This document shows positions 25,189-33,051 of a DNA stretch of 64,000 nucleotides, in pieces. The notes beneath the pieces were generated by a model. That model did not search any database and was not told the origin of the DNA. It worked only from the letters and a program-made list of their open reading frames with translations. The DNA comes from Desnuesiella massiliensis (lineage in GTDB: Bacteria > Bacillota > Clostridia > Clostridiales > Clostridiaceae), in the NCBI RefSeq assembly GCF_001403615.1, contig NZ_LN879455.1, forward strand, positions 434,001-498,000, read 5' to 3'. How positions within the stretch are numbered: position 1 is the stretch's first letter; each line of letters begins with the position of its first letter. The translations under genes and the position numbers were made by a program.

Positions 25189-26313
25189 ATGAACAGCTAT
25201 GCATTTCCTATAAAGATGGCTTTTTTTACTTTCCCTTTCATAGCCGCTTTTATAACCTTACCCTTTTTGATATTTCAATATAAAAAATATGGATATCTTA
25301 ATAAGTTTAGAGCTTTTATACTTTATTCCTTTTTATTATATTTAATAACAGCTTATTATTTAATAATTTTGCCACTGCCTGCATCCAGGGATGTAAAAAG
25401 TCTTCAATTGCCTGGTACTGTATATTATAAGCTTACTCCTTTTAATTTTATAAGAGATATAATTAAAGAAAGTAAAGTGGTATTTGGCAATAAATCCACC
25501 TATATAACTATATTTAAAGAAAGAGCTTTTCTTCAAGCTGCTTTTAATGGGGTACTATTAACCCCTCTAGGTATATATTTAAGATATTATTTTAATAAAG
25601 GGTTAAAGCAAACATTAGTAATGAGCTTCTTTATGTCATTATTTTTTGAACTTACCCAGCTTACTGCATTATACGGAATATATAATGCTCCTTATAGGAT
25701 TTTTGATGTGGATGATTTGATTTTAAATACCTTGGGTGGGTTAATTGGATTTATAATTGCTCCTATGTTTGCTTATTTTTTGCCTGAAGCAGAAAAATTA
25801 GATGAAAATGTGGATTTAAGCAGTATGCCAATAGGAATTGTAAGAAGAGGTATAGCTTTTTCTATAGACTGGACTATAGTTTCTTTTGTATTGACTATAT
25901 TTAAAAGGGAGCAAGAGTTATTTTCAAAGGCAATTCTTATTTTTATATATTTTATATTAATAGTATATGCTACCAATGGAAGAACTTTTGGAAAATGGCT
26001 TGTAAGGATAAAGGTCAAGGGAAAGGAAGAAAAACTAAAGTTCTTAGAGGTTTTCAAAAGATATGGAATTCTTTATTACGGCATTACTGGTCTGAATTAT
26101 ATCATGATTCAGGTAATTACTTTAAATGGGGAAAAAGGTCTAATTAATATAGTGGTAATATTTGTTATGATGGTATTTAATATTATCATAGCAGTGAACT
26201 TAGTCATAAATATATTTAGCAAACAAAAGCTATTTTTTTATGAAAAAATTAGTGGGACAAGGAATGCGGTAATCACCAATAATTTAAATAAGATGAGGGA
26301 TTTAAATATATGA
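25189..26313 (+). CDS. VanZ-RDD fusion membrane protein
   Basis: A 374-residue multi-pass membrane protein. Residues about 1-190 match the VanZ domain: several helices with ILPLPASRDV, a central FNGVLLTPLGIYLRYYF, and the conserved FELTQLTALYG...RIFDVDDLILNTLGGLIGF. Residues about 215-350 look like an RDD domain: RRGIAFSIDWTIVSFV with the first Arg and Asp, and TNGRTFGKWLVRIKVKG. VanZ-RDD fusions occur in Bacillota, but their function is unknown beyond VanZ's link to teicoplanin tolerance. I chose ATG 25189 because GGAGGG precedes it; a TTG 21 bases upstream lacks a site. It overlaps the next gene by four bases. Confidence 0.8.
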   Translation: MNSYAFPIKMAFFTFPFIAAFITLPFLIFQYKKYGYLNKFRAFILYSFLLYLITAYYLIILPLPASRDVKSLQLPGTVYYKLTPFNFIRDIIKESKVVFGNKSTYITIFKERAFLQAAFNGVLLTPLGIYLRYYFNKGLKQTLVMSFFMSLFFELTQLTALYGIYNAPYRIFDVDDLILNTLGGLIGFIIAPMFAYFLPEAEKLDENVDLSSMPIGIVRRGIAFSIDWTIVSFVLTIFKREQELFSKAILIFIYFILIVYATNGRTFGKWLVRIKVKGKEEKLKFLEVFKRYGILYYGITGLNYIMIQVITLNGEKGLINIVVIFVMMVFNIIIAVNLVINIFSKQKLFFYEKISGTRNAVITNNLNKMRDLNI

Positions 26314-27161
26314 AGATGCCTAAAATATTAATTTTTTTTATTATACTTATAATCCTAATATCTTTTCTCTATTTTGAAAATAATTCTATTCAGCTCACTA
26401 AGAAAGAACTATATAGCAGTAAGCTGCCAAAGGACTTTGAGGGATTTAAAATTATTCAAATATCTGATTTGCACAGTAAAGTCTTTGGGAAAAATAATAA
26501 AGACTTAGTAGAGAAGATAAGGGATGAAAAACCACATATAATAGTTATTACTGGAGATCTAGTGGATAGGAGACGTTATAATGAAGATAAAAGCTTGGAC
26601 TTTATTGATAAAATAAAAGATATATGCCCCATATACTATGTTACAGGCAATCATGAGGCTTGGTCTGGAAAGTTTCCTTCCCTTGAAAGAAAGCTAAAAG
26701 AAAGAGAGGTTAATGTACTAAGAAATAATAAGCTAACAGTAAGTAAAGGAGGAGACTATATTAATATTTTAGGAGTAGATGATCCAGCCTTCAACACAAA
26801 AGACTACAGTGAGGCATATAAAGATTTCGAAATTACTAAAAATGTGCTTAAAAGTATGGAGTATGATAAAGAAAGAGAGTTTAATATTTTACTTTCTCAT
26901 AGACCGGAACTATTTGATATTTATGAGGAAGCTGGAATAGATTTAGTATTCGCAGGACATGCTCATGGAGGACAGATTAATATACCTTTTATAGGTGGTG
27001 TCATAGCTCCAAACCAAGGATTTTTTCCAAAATATTATAAGGGAGCCTATAATAAAAATAATACAACTATGATAGTTAGCAGAGGGTTAGGAAACAGTGT
27101 AGCACCTCAAAGGCTATTTAACCGCCCTGAAATTATATCGATGACAGTATATAGTAAGTAA
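26310..27161 (+). CDS. Membrane-anchored metallophosphoesterase (YkuE/YaeI-like)
   Basis: A 283-residue calcineurin-like phosphoesterase with an N-terminal membrane anchor (ILIFFIILIILISFLYF). Metal-binding motifs are in order: QISDLHSKVFG (D-x-H), VITGDLVDRR (GDxxD), VTGNHEAW (GNHE), LLSHRPELF (H), and FAGHAHGGQINIPFIGG (GHxH). These ligands bind two metal ions. The YkuE/YaeI subgroup acts outside the membrane, possibly on lipid substrates (UDP-diacylglucosamine-type activity has been reported in the broader family), but the substrate is not shown here. It is translationally coupled to the VanZ-RDD gene. Confidence 0.87.
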   Translation: MKMPKILIFFIILIILISFLYFENNSIQLTKKELYSSKLPKDFEGFKIIQISDLHSKVFGKNNKDLVEKIRDEKPHIIVITGDLVDRRRYNEDKSLDFIDKIKDICPIYYVTGNHEAWSGKFPSLERKLKEREVNVLRNNKLTVSKGGDYINILGVDDPAFNTKDYSEAYKDFEITKNVLKSMEYDKEREFNILLSHRPELFDIYEEAGIDLVFAGHAHGGQINIPFIGGVIAPNQGFFPKYYKGAYNKNNTTMIVSRGLGNSVAPQRLFNRPEIISMTVYSK

Positions 27162-27312
27162 TAACTTACTTACCAAAAAATATTATTTGACTAATTAAAT
27201 TATTGTGATATAATAATGCATGTCGTTTAATATAATAAAAGTTTATACTCTTCTTTTTTAAGAGATAAAATTTTTTTATATTATAATAATCTTAAAAAAG
27301 GAGTGTATCGAT

Positions 27313-27480
27313 ATGGCAGATAAAACTTTAGTATGTAAAGACTGCGGAAAAGAATTTATATTTACAGAAGGCGAGCAAGCTTTCTATAAAGAAAAAGGCT
27401 TTGACAATGAGCCGCAAAGATGTCCGGAATGTAGAAAAGCAAGAAAGCAATCAAATAACAATAGATCTTTCAGAAGATAA
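27313..27480 (+). CDS. Small zinc-ribbon protein (zf-trcl type)
   Basis: A 55-residue protein: MADKTLVCKDCGKEFIFTEG, then EQAFYKEKGFDNEPQRCPEC, then a basic tail ending RSFRR. The two CxxC pairs (CKDC near residue 8 and CPEC near 37) form a zinc knuckle matching the probable zinc-ribbon domain family zf-trcl of clostridia and bacilli. GGAGTG lies upstream of the ATG, a TATAAT at 27282-27287, and a strong terminator after the stop. Its position right before an RNA helicase and its basic tail suggest nucleic acid binding, but no function is established. Confidence 0.85.
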   Translation: MADKTLVCKDCGKEFIFTEGEQAFYKEKGFDNEPQRCPECRKARKQSNNNRSFRR

Positions 27481-27499
27481 TAAACTACGATTATCAAGC

Positions 27500-27530
27500 A
27501 GCTGTTGATTGTATGTCAACAGCTTTTTTA
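27500..27530 (+). terminator. Terminator of the zinc-ribbon gene
   Basis: AGCTGTTGA and TCAACAGCT form the stem with a seven-base loop, followed by TTTTT. Confidence 0.88.
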
Positions 27531-27575
27531 TGTGTATAAATTAGTTATAGGTTTACAATTAGAAAGGAAGAAAAT

Positions 27576-29156
27576 ATGATTAATAAGAATTTTGATGAAT
27601 TAAATTTGAATAAAAAAGTATTTAGAGCTATAGAGGACATGGGATTTGAAAAACCATCTTCTATACAAGCAGAAGCAATACCTGCCATAATAGATGGGAA
27701 GGATGTAATAGCTCAATCACAAACAGGTACGGGTAAGACCCTGGCCTTTGGAGCCCCTATAATAAGCAATATATTAAATAAAGAAGAAGTAAAGAATAAT
27801 ATACAGGCCCTTGTATTAACTCCTACAAGAGAATTGGCTCTTCAAGTTACAGAGGAGTTAAGGCGTATAGCAAAGCACGCAAGACTTAAGATAGTACCTA
27901 TATTTGGAGGGCAATCCATAGAAATGCAGCTAAGGGATTTAAAAAGAGGTGCTAATATAGTAGTAGGTACTCCAGGAAGAATTATAGACCATATGAACAG
28001 AGGAAGCTTAAAACTTCAAGAGGTTGAATACTTAGTAGTAGATGAAGCAGACGAAATGCTTAATATGGGATTTATTGATGAGGTTGAAAGTATTATAAAA
28101 GAGACTAATTCTGACAGACAAACAGTTTTATTTTCAGCTACTATGCCTCAACAAGTAAAAAACTTAGCCTATAAATATATGAAAAAAGATTTACTTCATA
28201 TATCTATAGTAAAAAAATCTTTAACTGTAGATAAAATAGATCAGTACTACATTCAGTGCAAGAGCAAAAGCAAGGTAGAAGCTTTATGCAGAGTATTAGA
28301 TTATGATAATACGGATGGAGTTATTATATTCTGTAGAACTAAAAAAGGTGTAGATGAGTTAGTGGAAGCCCTTCAAGCAAAGGGGTATAATGTAGAAGGC
28401 ATGCATGGAGATATGGGGCAAAATCAAAGATTAAATTCTTTAAAGAAATTTAAAGAGTCCATATTAGATATCCTTGTAGCTACAGATGTAGCAGCAAGAG
28501 GTATAGATGTGCAAAATGTCTCTCATGTTATCAATTATGATATTCCTCAAGACTTAGAGTCCTATGTTCATAGGATTGGAAGAACTGGAAGAGCTGAAAG
28601 AGAAGGTATAGCCTATACATTAATAAATCCTAAAGAGCAGAAGATTATTAGACAGATTGAAAATTTCACTAAGAGCTCTATAAAGAAAAAAGAAATACCT
28701 ACACTAGAGGATATCATGGACAAAAAATGTGATAGCTTAGTGGAAAGCCTATGGGAAAATTTAGAGGGTAAGGATTATAAGAAATTCCTACCTATAGTTG
28801 AAGGCTTACAAAAGGAAGGAAATTTAGTTCATATATCTGCTGCTTTAATGGCAATGCTTTTTGAAAAAGAAGTGAGCAATAAGTACGAAGAAGATATAGC
28901 TGAAGAGGAATCCTACAACAGACTATTCTTAACTGTAGGTAAAAAGGATAATTTAAACATAAAGTCCTTATTAACTTTTATAGACAATAATGCAGGAGTT
29001 AAATCCAGTGAAATTGGAGACATTGATATCTTAGATAAATTCTGCTTTATGGATGTGTCAGAAAACCATGCTAGAAAAATAATAGAAAAAGCAAATAATA
29101 AAAAATTAAATGGTAGAAGTGTAAGAATTGAATTTGCTAATAGAGGCAGAAACTAA
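27576..29156 (+). CDS. DEAD-box RNA helicase with DbpA-type C-terminal domain
   Basis: A 526-residue ATP-dependent RNA helicase. Motifs in order are Q motif (FEKPSSIQAEAIP), I (SQTGTGKT), Ia (PTRELALQV), II (VDEADEML), III (SAT), IV (VIIFCRTKKGVDEL), V (VATDVAARGID) and VI (HRIGRTGRAER). A C-terminal 80-residue domain (LFLTVGKKDNLNIKSLLTFI ... NNKKLNGRSVRIEFANRGRN) matches the DbpA RNA-binding domain, used in DbpA-type helicases to hold ribosomal RNA. The likely role is ribosome assembly or RNA remodelling at low temperature. The ribosome binding site is GAAAGGAAG. It ends at a strong terminator next to a repeat. Confidence 0.93.
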   Translation: MINKNFDELNLNKKVFRAIEDMGFEKPSSIQAEAIPAIIDGKDVIAQSQTGTGKTLAFGAPIISNILNKEEVKNNIQALVLTPTRELALQVTEELRRIAKHARLKIVPIFGGQSIEMQLRDLKRGANIVVGTPGRIIDHMNRGSLKLQEVEYLVVDEADEMLNMGFIDEVESIIKETNSDRQTVLFSATMPQQVKNLAYKYMKKDLLHISIVKKSLTVDKIDQYYIQCKSKSKVEALCRVLDYDNTDGVIIFCRTKKGVDELVEALQAKGYNVEGMHGDMGQNQRLNSLKKFKESILDILVATDVAARGIDVQNVSHVINYDIPQDLESYVHRIGRTGRAEREGIAYTLINPKEQKIIRQIENFTKSSIKKKEIPTLEDIMDKKCDSLVESLWENLEGKDYKKFLPIVEGLQKEGNLVHISAALMAMLFEKEVSNKYEEDIAEEESYNRLFLTVGKKDNLNIKSLLTFIDNNAGVKSSEIGDIDILDKFCFMDVSENHARKIIEKANNKKLNGRSVRIEFANRGRN

Positions 29157-29157
29157 G

Positions 29158-29183
29158 AAAAAAGCGACGGAAGTCGCTTTTTT
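29158..29183 (+). terminator. Terminator of the helicase gene
   Basis: AAAAAAGCGAC and GTCGCTTTTTT with a GGAA loop, nearly identical to the hairpin at 533-559. Confidence 0.88.
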
Positions 29184-29421
29184 CAATTCATAATTCACAA
29201 TTCACAATGCACAATTGAGGAAGATTTTTCTCCGTTACTCTACGAAAAATCTAAATTTATAGCTTTAATGGCTTTAGCCATAAAAAATCGTGGCTAAGTA
29301 TTAGCCGCTCTTTACAAATTTTCAATTTTTTTGTAGCGGCAGTGGAGAAAAAATTACCTTCATTGTGAATTGTGAACTGTGCATTGTGCATTAAATAAAA
29401 ATTACTTCGTAATTTTTATTT
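29184..29421. repeat. Dispersed repeat family A, long copy
   Basis: The left end reads AATTCATAATTCACAATT, then CACAATGCACAATTGAGGAA; the right end is roughly its inverse (TTCATTGTGAATTGTGAACT, then GTGCATTGTGCATT). Inside lie GGCTTTAGCCA hairpins and facing AAAAATTTTTC/GGAGAAAAAATT stretches, without coding capacity. It ends in a small hairpin AAAATTA-CTTCG-TAATTTT. It fills most of the 420-bp gap between the helicase and hisS genes. Confidence 0.7.
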
Positions 29422-29576
29422 ATGTTGCGCTTTAGTGCTTTTACGTATTAAAATATATAAAGATACCATATTGCGTAATTGGCAGGTTTTTGCTAGAGTG
29501 TATATGAAAGTATAGTTATTACAAGGAAAGAATTAATTACAAATAATATAATATGTTTGTCATGGAGGAATAGAAT

Positions 29577-30887
29577 ATGGAAAAACAAATCGTAAAACCA
29601 AGTATTTTACCAGGTTTCATGGAGCTTTTACCCGAAGATCAAATATTATTTAATAATATGATGGATACCATAAGGAAAAATTATGAAAAATACGGATTCA
29701 TTCCTGTAGACACTCCTGTAATTGAGAAGTCAGAAGTATTATTAGCAAAGGGGGGCGGAGAAACAGAAAAACAAATTTATAGATTTAACAAGGGAGATAG
29801 CGATTTATCCTTAAGATTTGATCTTACTGTACCTTTAGCTAGATATGTTTCTCAGCATATGAATGACTTAACCTTTCCTTTTAGAAGATATCAGATAGGA
29901 AAGGTATATAGAGGAGAAAGAAATCAAAAGGGTAGATTTAGAGAATTCTTTCAATGCGATATAGATATAATAGGAAATGGTAAGTTAAATCTAATAAATG
30001 ATGCAGAGATACCAAGCATAATTTACTCTACCTTTAAGGATTTAGGCTTTGAAACTTTTACTATTCATATAAACAACAGAAAACTATTAAATGGATTTTT
30101 TGAATATCTAGAAATTGAAGATAAGGCGGAAGTTTTAAGAACCATAGATAAGATAGATAAAATTGGAGAAGAAGCTGTAAAGAAGGAGCTTCTATCTCTA
30201 AATATAAAGGAAACTGCTGTAGAAAAAATCATTGAGTTCATAGGCATTAAAGGAAATAATAAAGAAATAATTGGAGCCTTAAACAATCTTGGTATTGATA
30301 ATGAAGGCTTTACTATGGGACTAGAAGAGCTTTCTAAGGTAGTATATTATATAGGAGAATTTGGAGTTCCAGAAAAGAATTTTAATATAGATTTAAAAAT
30401 AGCAAGAGGATTAGATTATTATACAGGTACCGTTTATGAAACCATATTAGATGATTATCCATCTATAGGATCTGTTTGTTCAGGAGGAAGATATGATGAC
30501 TTAGCTGGTTATTATACCACTCAAAAGCTTCCGGGAGTTGGTATATCCATAGGATTAACTAGGTTATTTTATCAGCTAAGAGAAGCAAATATTATAAAGG
30601 GTAGTGGAGCATCTACTTTAACTAAAGTATTAGTAATTCCGATGGATGACAAAATTGAGTACTCTATTATGGTAAGAAATAAACTTAAGGATAAGGGAAT
30701 AATATCTGAAGTATTCTTGGAGGACATCAAGTTTCCAAAGAAACTAAACTATGCTAATAAACTTAATATTCCCTATGTAATAATAATAGGAGAAGAGGAG
30801 AGGAATACTGGAATATTAGCATTAAAGGACATGGTAGAAGGAAAGCAACAGAAATTAACCATTGAAGATATACTTAATATATTATAA
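29577..30887 (+). CDS. hisS: Histidine--tRNA ligase
   Basis: A 436-residue class II aminoacyl-tRNA synthetase core. Motif 1 region PGFMELLPED, then GGETEKQIYRF, motif 2 as YRGERNQKGRFREFFQCDIDI, the His-specific loop IARGLDYYTGTVYE, and motif 3 GVGISIGLTRLFYQ. A C-terminal anticodon-binding domain occupies about 345-436 (VLVIPMDDKIEYSIMVRNKL, VIIIGEEERNTG). The intact catalytic motifs and tRNA-binding domain argue against the non-catalytic HisZ paralogue. Motif 1 is unlike the common RGTxDxxP form, so it may be the alternative HisRS type found in some clostridia. I see no T-box leader; the upstream region is mostly repeat A. Confidence 0.85.
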   Translation: MEKQIVKPSILPGFMELLPEDQILFNNMMDTIRKNYEKYGFIPVDTPVIEKSEVLLAKGGGETEKQIYRFNKGDSDLSLRFDLTVPLARYVSQHMNDLTFPFRRYQIGKVYRGERNQKGRFREFFQCDIDIIGNGKLNLINDAEIPSIIYSTFKDLGFETFTIHINNRKLLNGFFEYLEIEDKAEVLRTIDKIDKIGEEAVKKELLSLNIKETAVEKIIEFIGIKGNNKEIIGALNNLGIDNEGFTMGLEELSKVVYYIGEFGVPEKNFNIDLKIARGLDYYTGTVYETILDDYPSIGSVCSGGRYDDLAGYYTTQKLPGVGISIGLTRLFYQLREANIIKGSGASTLTKVLVIPMDDKIEYSIMVRNKLKDKGIISEVFLEDIKFPKKLNYANKLNIPYVIIIGEEERNTGILALKDMVEGKQQKLTIEDILNIL

Positions 30888-30893
30888 AAAATT

Positions 30894-30928
30894 GCGATGC
30901 ATTATAATTTAAAATGCATCGCTTTTAT
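30894..30928 (+). terminator. Terminator of hisS
   Basis: GCGATGCAT pairs with ATGCATCGC around an 11-base loop, followed by TTTTAT. Confidence 0.85.
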
Positions 30929-30977
30929 GTTTAACTACATATATTGCATTAAAAACCAATTTAAAAAGGAGTATTTT

Positions 30978-31052
30978 ATGTGTAGTTTAATAACATTAAT
31001 TAAATATATGAATTATAAATGTCGAATTTTGATTCAAATAATAAAAATCTAA
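30978..31052 (+). CDS. Possible 24-residue small protein
   Basis: An ATG preceded by AAAAAGGAG at normal spacing opens a 24-codon frame: MCSLITLIKYMNYKCRIL, then IQIIKI. It is hydrophobic and basic with two Cys. It lies between the hisS terminator and the promoter region of the PocR kinase. A chance frame cannot be excluded; it resembles nothing I recognise. Confidence 0.25.
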   Translation: MCSLITLIKYMNYKCRILIQIIKI

Positions 31053-31128
31053 TCGAAAAATATTAATTAGTATAATTTTGAAAAAATGCTATAATAATTC
31101 TTGATATATTATTTTGAGGAGAGTAAAA

Positions 31129-33027
31129 ATGGGTGAGTATTGTGAGTATAACCTTTCGGAGATAGTGGATTTAAACCATTTCCAAAGGCTAATGAAAGAG
31201 TTCTATAGGATAACTAAAATTCCTCATGCTTTAATTTCTGTAGATGGAACCATGCTTAGTTATGAAGGCTGGCATGATATTTGTACAAAATTCTATAGGA
31301 AGAGTGAAAAAGGTATGGAAAGATGTTTAGAAAGCTTAGACATCTTAGTGAAAAAAACAAAAGAACTTAATTCTGGTGAGTATGATATACGTATATGTAA
31401 AAATGGTTTAGTTGAAGCTTATGCACCAATTAAAATAGACGGTTATCACATAGCTACACTGATATTTGGACAGTTTTTTATAGAAGCACCTGATTTAGAT
31501 GCTTTCAAAAAAGAAGCAAAAGTATTACAATTAGATTGTAAAGAATATTATGAAACTTTAAACAGCGTTCCTATAATATCAGAAAAGCAGTTAGATTCTT
31601 ATATGAAGTTTTATATAGAGCTATCTCATATGCTTTCTCAAATAGGACTTAATAATTTACTGCAAAAGCAGAATAAGAAAGAGTTAATGCTTATTAATAA
31701 AGAGTTAGATGATATGGTAAACATTAGAACCAAAGAGCTTAGAACTATAAATTACAGATTAAAAAGCGAAATAAAGTCTATTAAGGCTATGGAAAAGAAG
31801 TTAAAAGATAGCGAGGAGCGATATCGAAGCTTAATTGAATTACTACCTTATGGCGTTTTAGTTATAAGAGAAGGAAATGTGATCTTTGCTAATTCTAAAG
31901 GACTTAAATATTTCAATATGGTGAGTGTTGAACAAATAAAGAAGTATAAATATACAGATTTATTTTGTCCTCATGAGGACTATATGAAAATCTATTTAGA
32001 AAATTTAGAATTATTAGAACGTAATCATAAACTTGATCAAACAGAAGAAAAACTAGTGAATAAGATAACCGGTGAAACTATGTATTTTGAGACCTCCATA
32101 GTGAAGATAGCTTATGAAGGAGAAGAAGCCATATTAGTAGTTTTTAAAGATATATCTGATAAAAAAAGCTTAGAGGTTATAAATAAGAAAGTCATTGAGT
32201 ATAACAGAATTCTAAACGAATCTTTAGAATATGAAAGATTAAGAACTGAATTTTTTGCTAATATTTCTCATGAATTTAAAACACCTATAAATGTGATATC
32301 TAGTGCATTACAAATAAGTGAGCTGATTTTAAAGAATAAAACAGACATTGATGAAGTAGGAAATAGTCTAAATAAGTATATTAATATGATGAAAAAAAAT
32401 TGTTTTAGATTGATAAGATTAGTAAATAATTTAATTGATATAACAAGTATTGATTTAGGCCATTTAAAGCTGAATTTAGAAAATGCAGATTTAATTCAAG
32501 TAATTGAGGATACCATAGAAAAAGTATCAAGCTATGCTGATAAAAAAAATATAGATATTGTTTTTGATACGGATATAGAAGTGAAATATATGAGTTTTGA
32601 TAAGGAAAAGATTAAAAGGGTACTGTTAAATTTATTTTCAAATTCAATTAAATTTACTGAGACCTTTGGTACTATTTATGTAAGCATTTATGATAAGACA
32701 AGTAAGATTTATATTTCTATAAAGGATACTGGAATTGGAATACCCGTAGAAAAGCAAAAATACATATTTGATAGATTTGTTCAAGTAGATAAGTCTTTAT
32801 CTCGAAATCATGAAGGAAGCGGTATAGGATTATCCTTAGTAAAATCTTTAATAGAAATGCATGATGGAAACATAGAGCTTAATAGCAGTTATAAGAAAGG
32901 AACTGAATTTATAATAGAGCTTCCTGTAAAGGTTATAGACGAAAATCATGCTGTTAAGTTAGATATAGAAAATAAAAATATAGATATTGAAACGGTAAAA
33001 ATAGAGTTTGCGGATATTTATTTATAA
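31129..33027 (+). CDS. PocR-PAS sensor histidine kinase
   Basis: A 632-residue cytosolic sensor kinase without membrane helices. Residues about 5-180 form a PocR domain (FQRLMKEFYRITKIPHALIS, GWHDICTKFYR, CKNGLVEAYAPIKIDGYHIATLIFGQFF), a ligand-binding fold that senses small hydrocarbon derivatives such as 1,2-propanediol in PocR. A coiled-coil linker leads to a PAS domain (about 240-350), then HisKA with NISHEFKTPIN (phosphorylated His) and HATPase with NSIKFT, DTGIGIP and GSGIGLSLVKS. It starts at ATG 31129 with GAGGAGAG upstream. Its tail VKIEFADIYL is repeated in the next kinase. It lies upstream of cobalamin genes, a fitting neighbour because propanediol metabolism needs B12. No response regulator is adjacent. 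Confidence 0.85.
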   Translation: MGEYCEYNLSEIVDLNHFQRLMKEFYRITKIPHALISVDGTMLSYEGWHDICTKFYRKSEKGMERCLESLDILVKKTKELNSGEYDIRICKNGLVEAYAPIKIDGYHIATLIFGQFFIEAPDLDAFKKEAKVLQLDCKEYYETLNSVPIISEKQLDSYMKFYIELSHMLSQIGLNNLLQKQNKKELMLINKELDDMVNIRTKELRTINYRLKSEIKSIKAMEKKLKDSEERYRSLIELLPYGVLVIREGNVIFANSKGLKYFNMVSVEQIKKYKYTDLFCPHEDYMKIYLENLELLERNHKLDQTEEKLVNKITGETMYFETSIVKIAYEGEEAILVVFKDISDKKSLEVINKKVIEYNRILNESLEYERLRTEFFANISHEFKTPINVISSALQISELILKNKTDIDEVGNSLNKYINMMKKNCFRLIRLVNNLIDITSIDLGHLKLNLENADLIQVIEDTIEKVSSYADKKNIDIVFDTDIEVKYMSFDKEKIKRVLLNLFSNSIKFTETFGTIYVSIYDKTSKIYISIKDTGIGIPVEKQKYIFDRFVQVDKSLSRNHEGSGIGLSLVKSLIEMHDGNIELNSSYKKGTEFIIELPVKVIDENHAVKLDIENKNIDIETVKIEFADIYL

Positions 33028-33051
33028 AATAAATTTCAAAGAGGTAATAAT

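Noticed and set aside
29422..29576. T-box leader for hisS
   Set aside because: I found neither the conserved AGGGTGGNACCGCG box nor a specifier stem; most of the gap upstream of hisS is repeat A.
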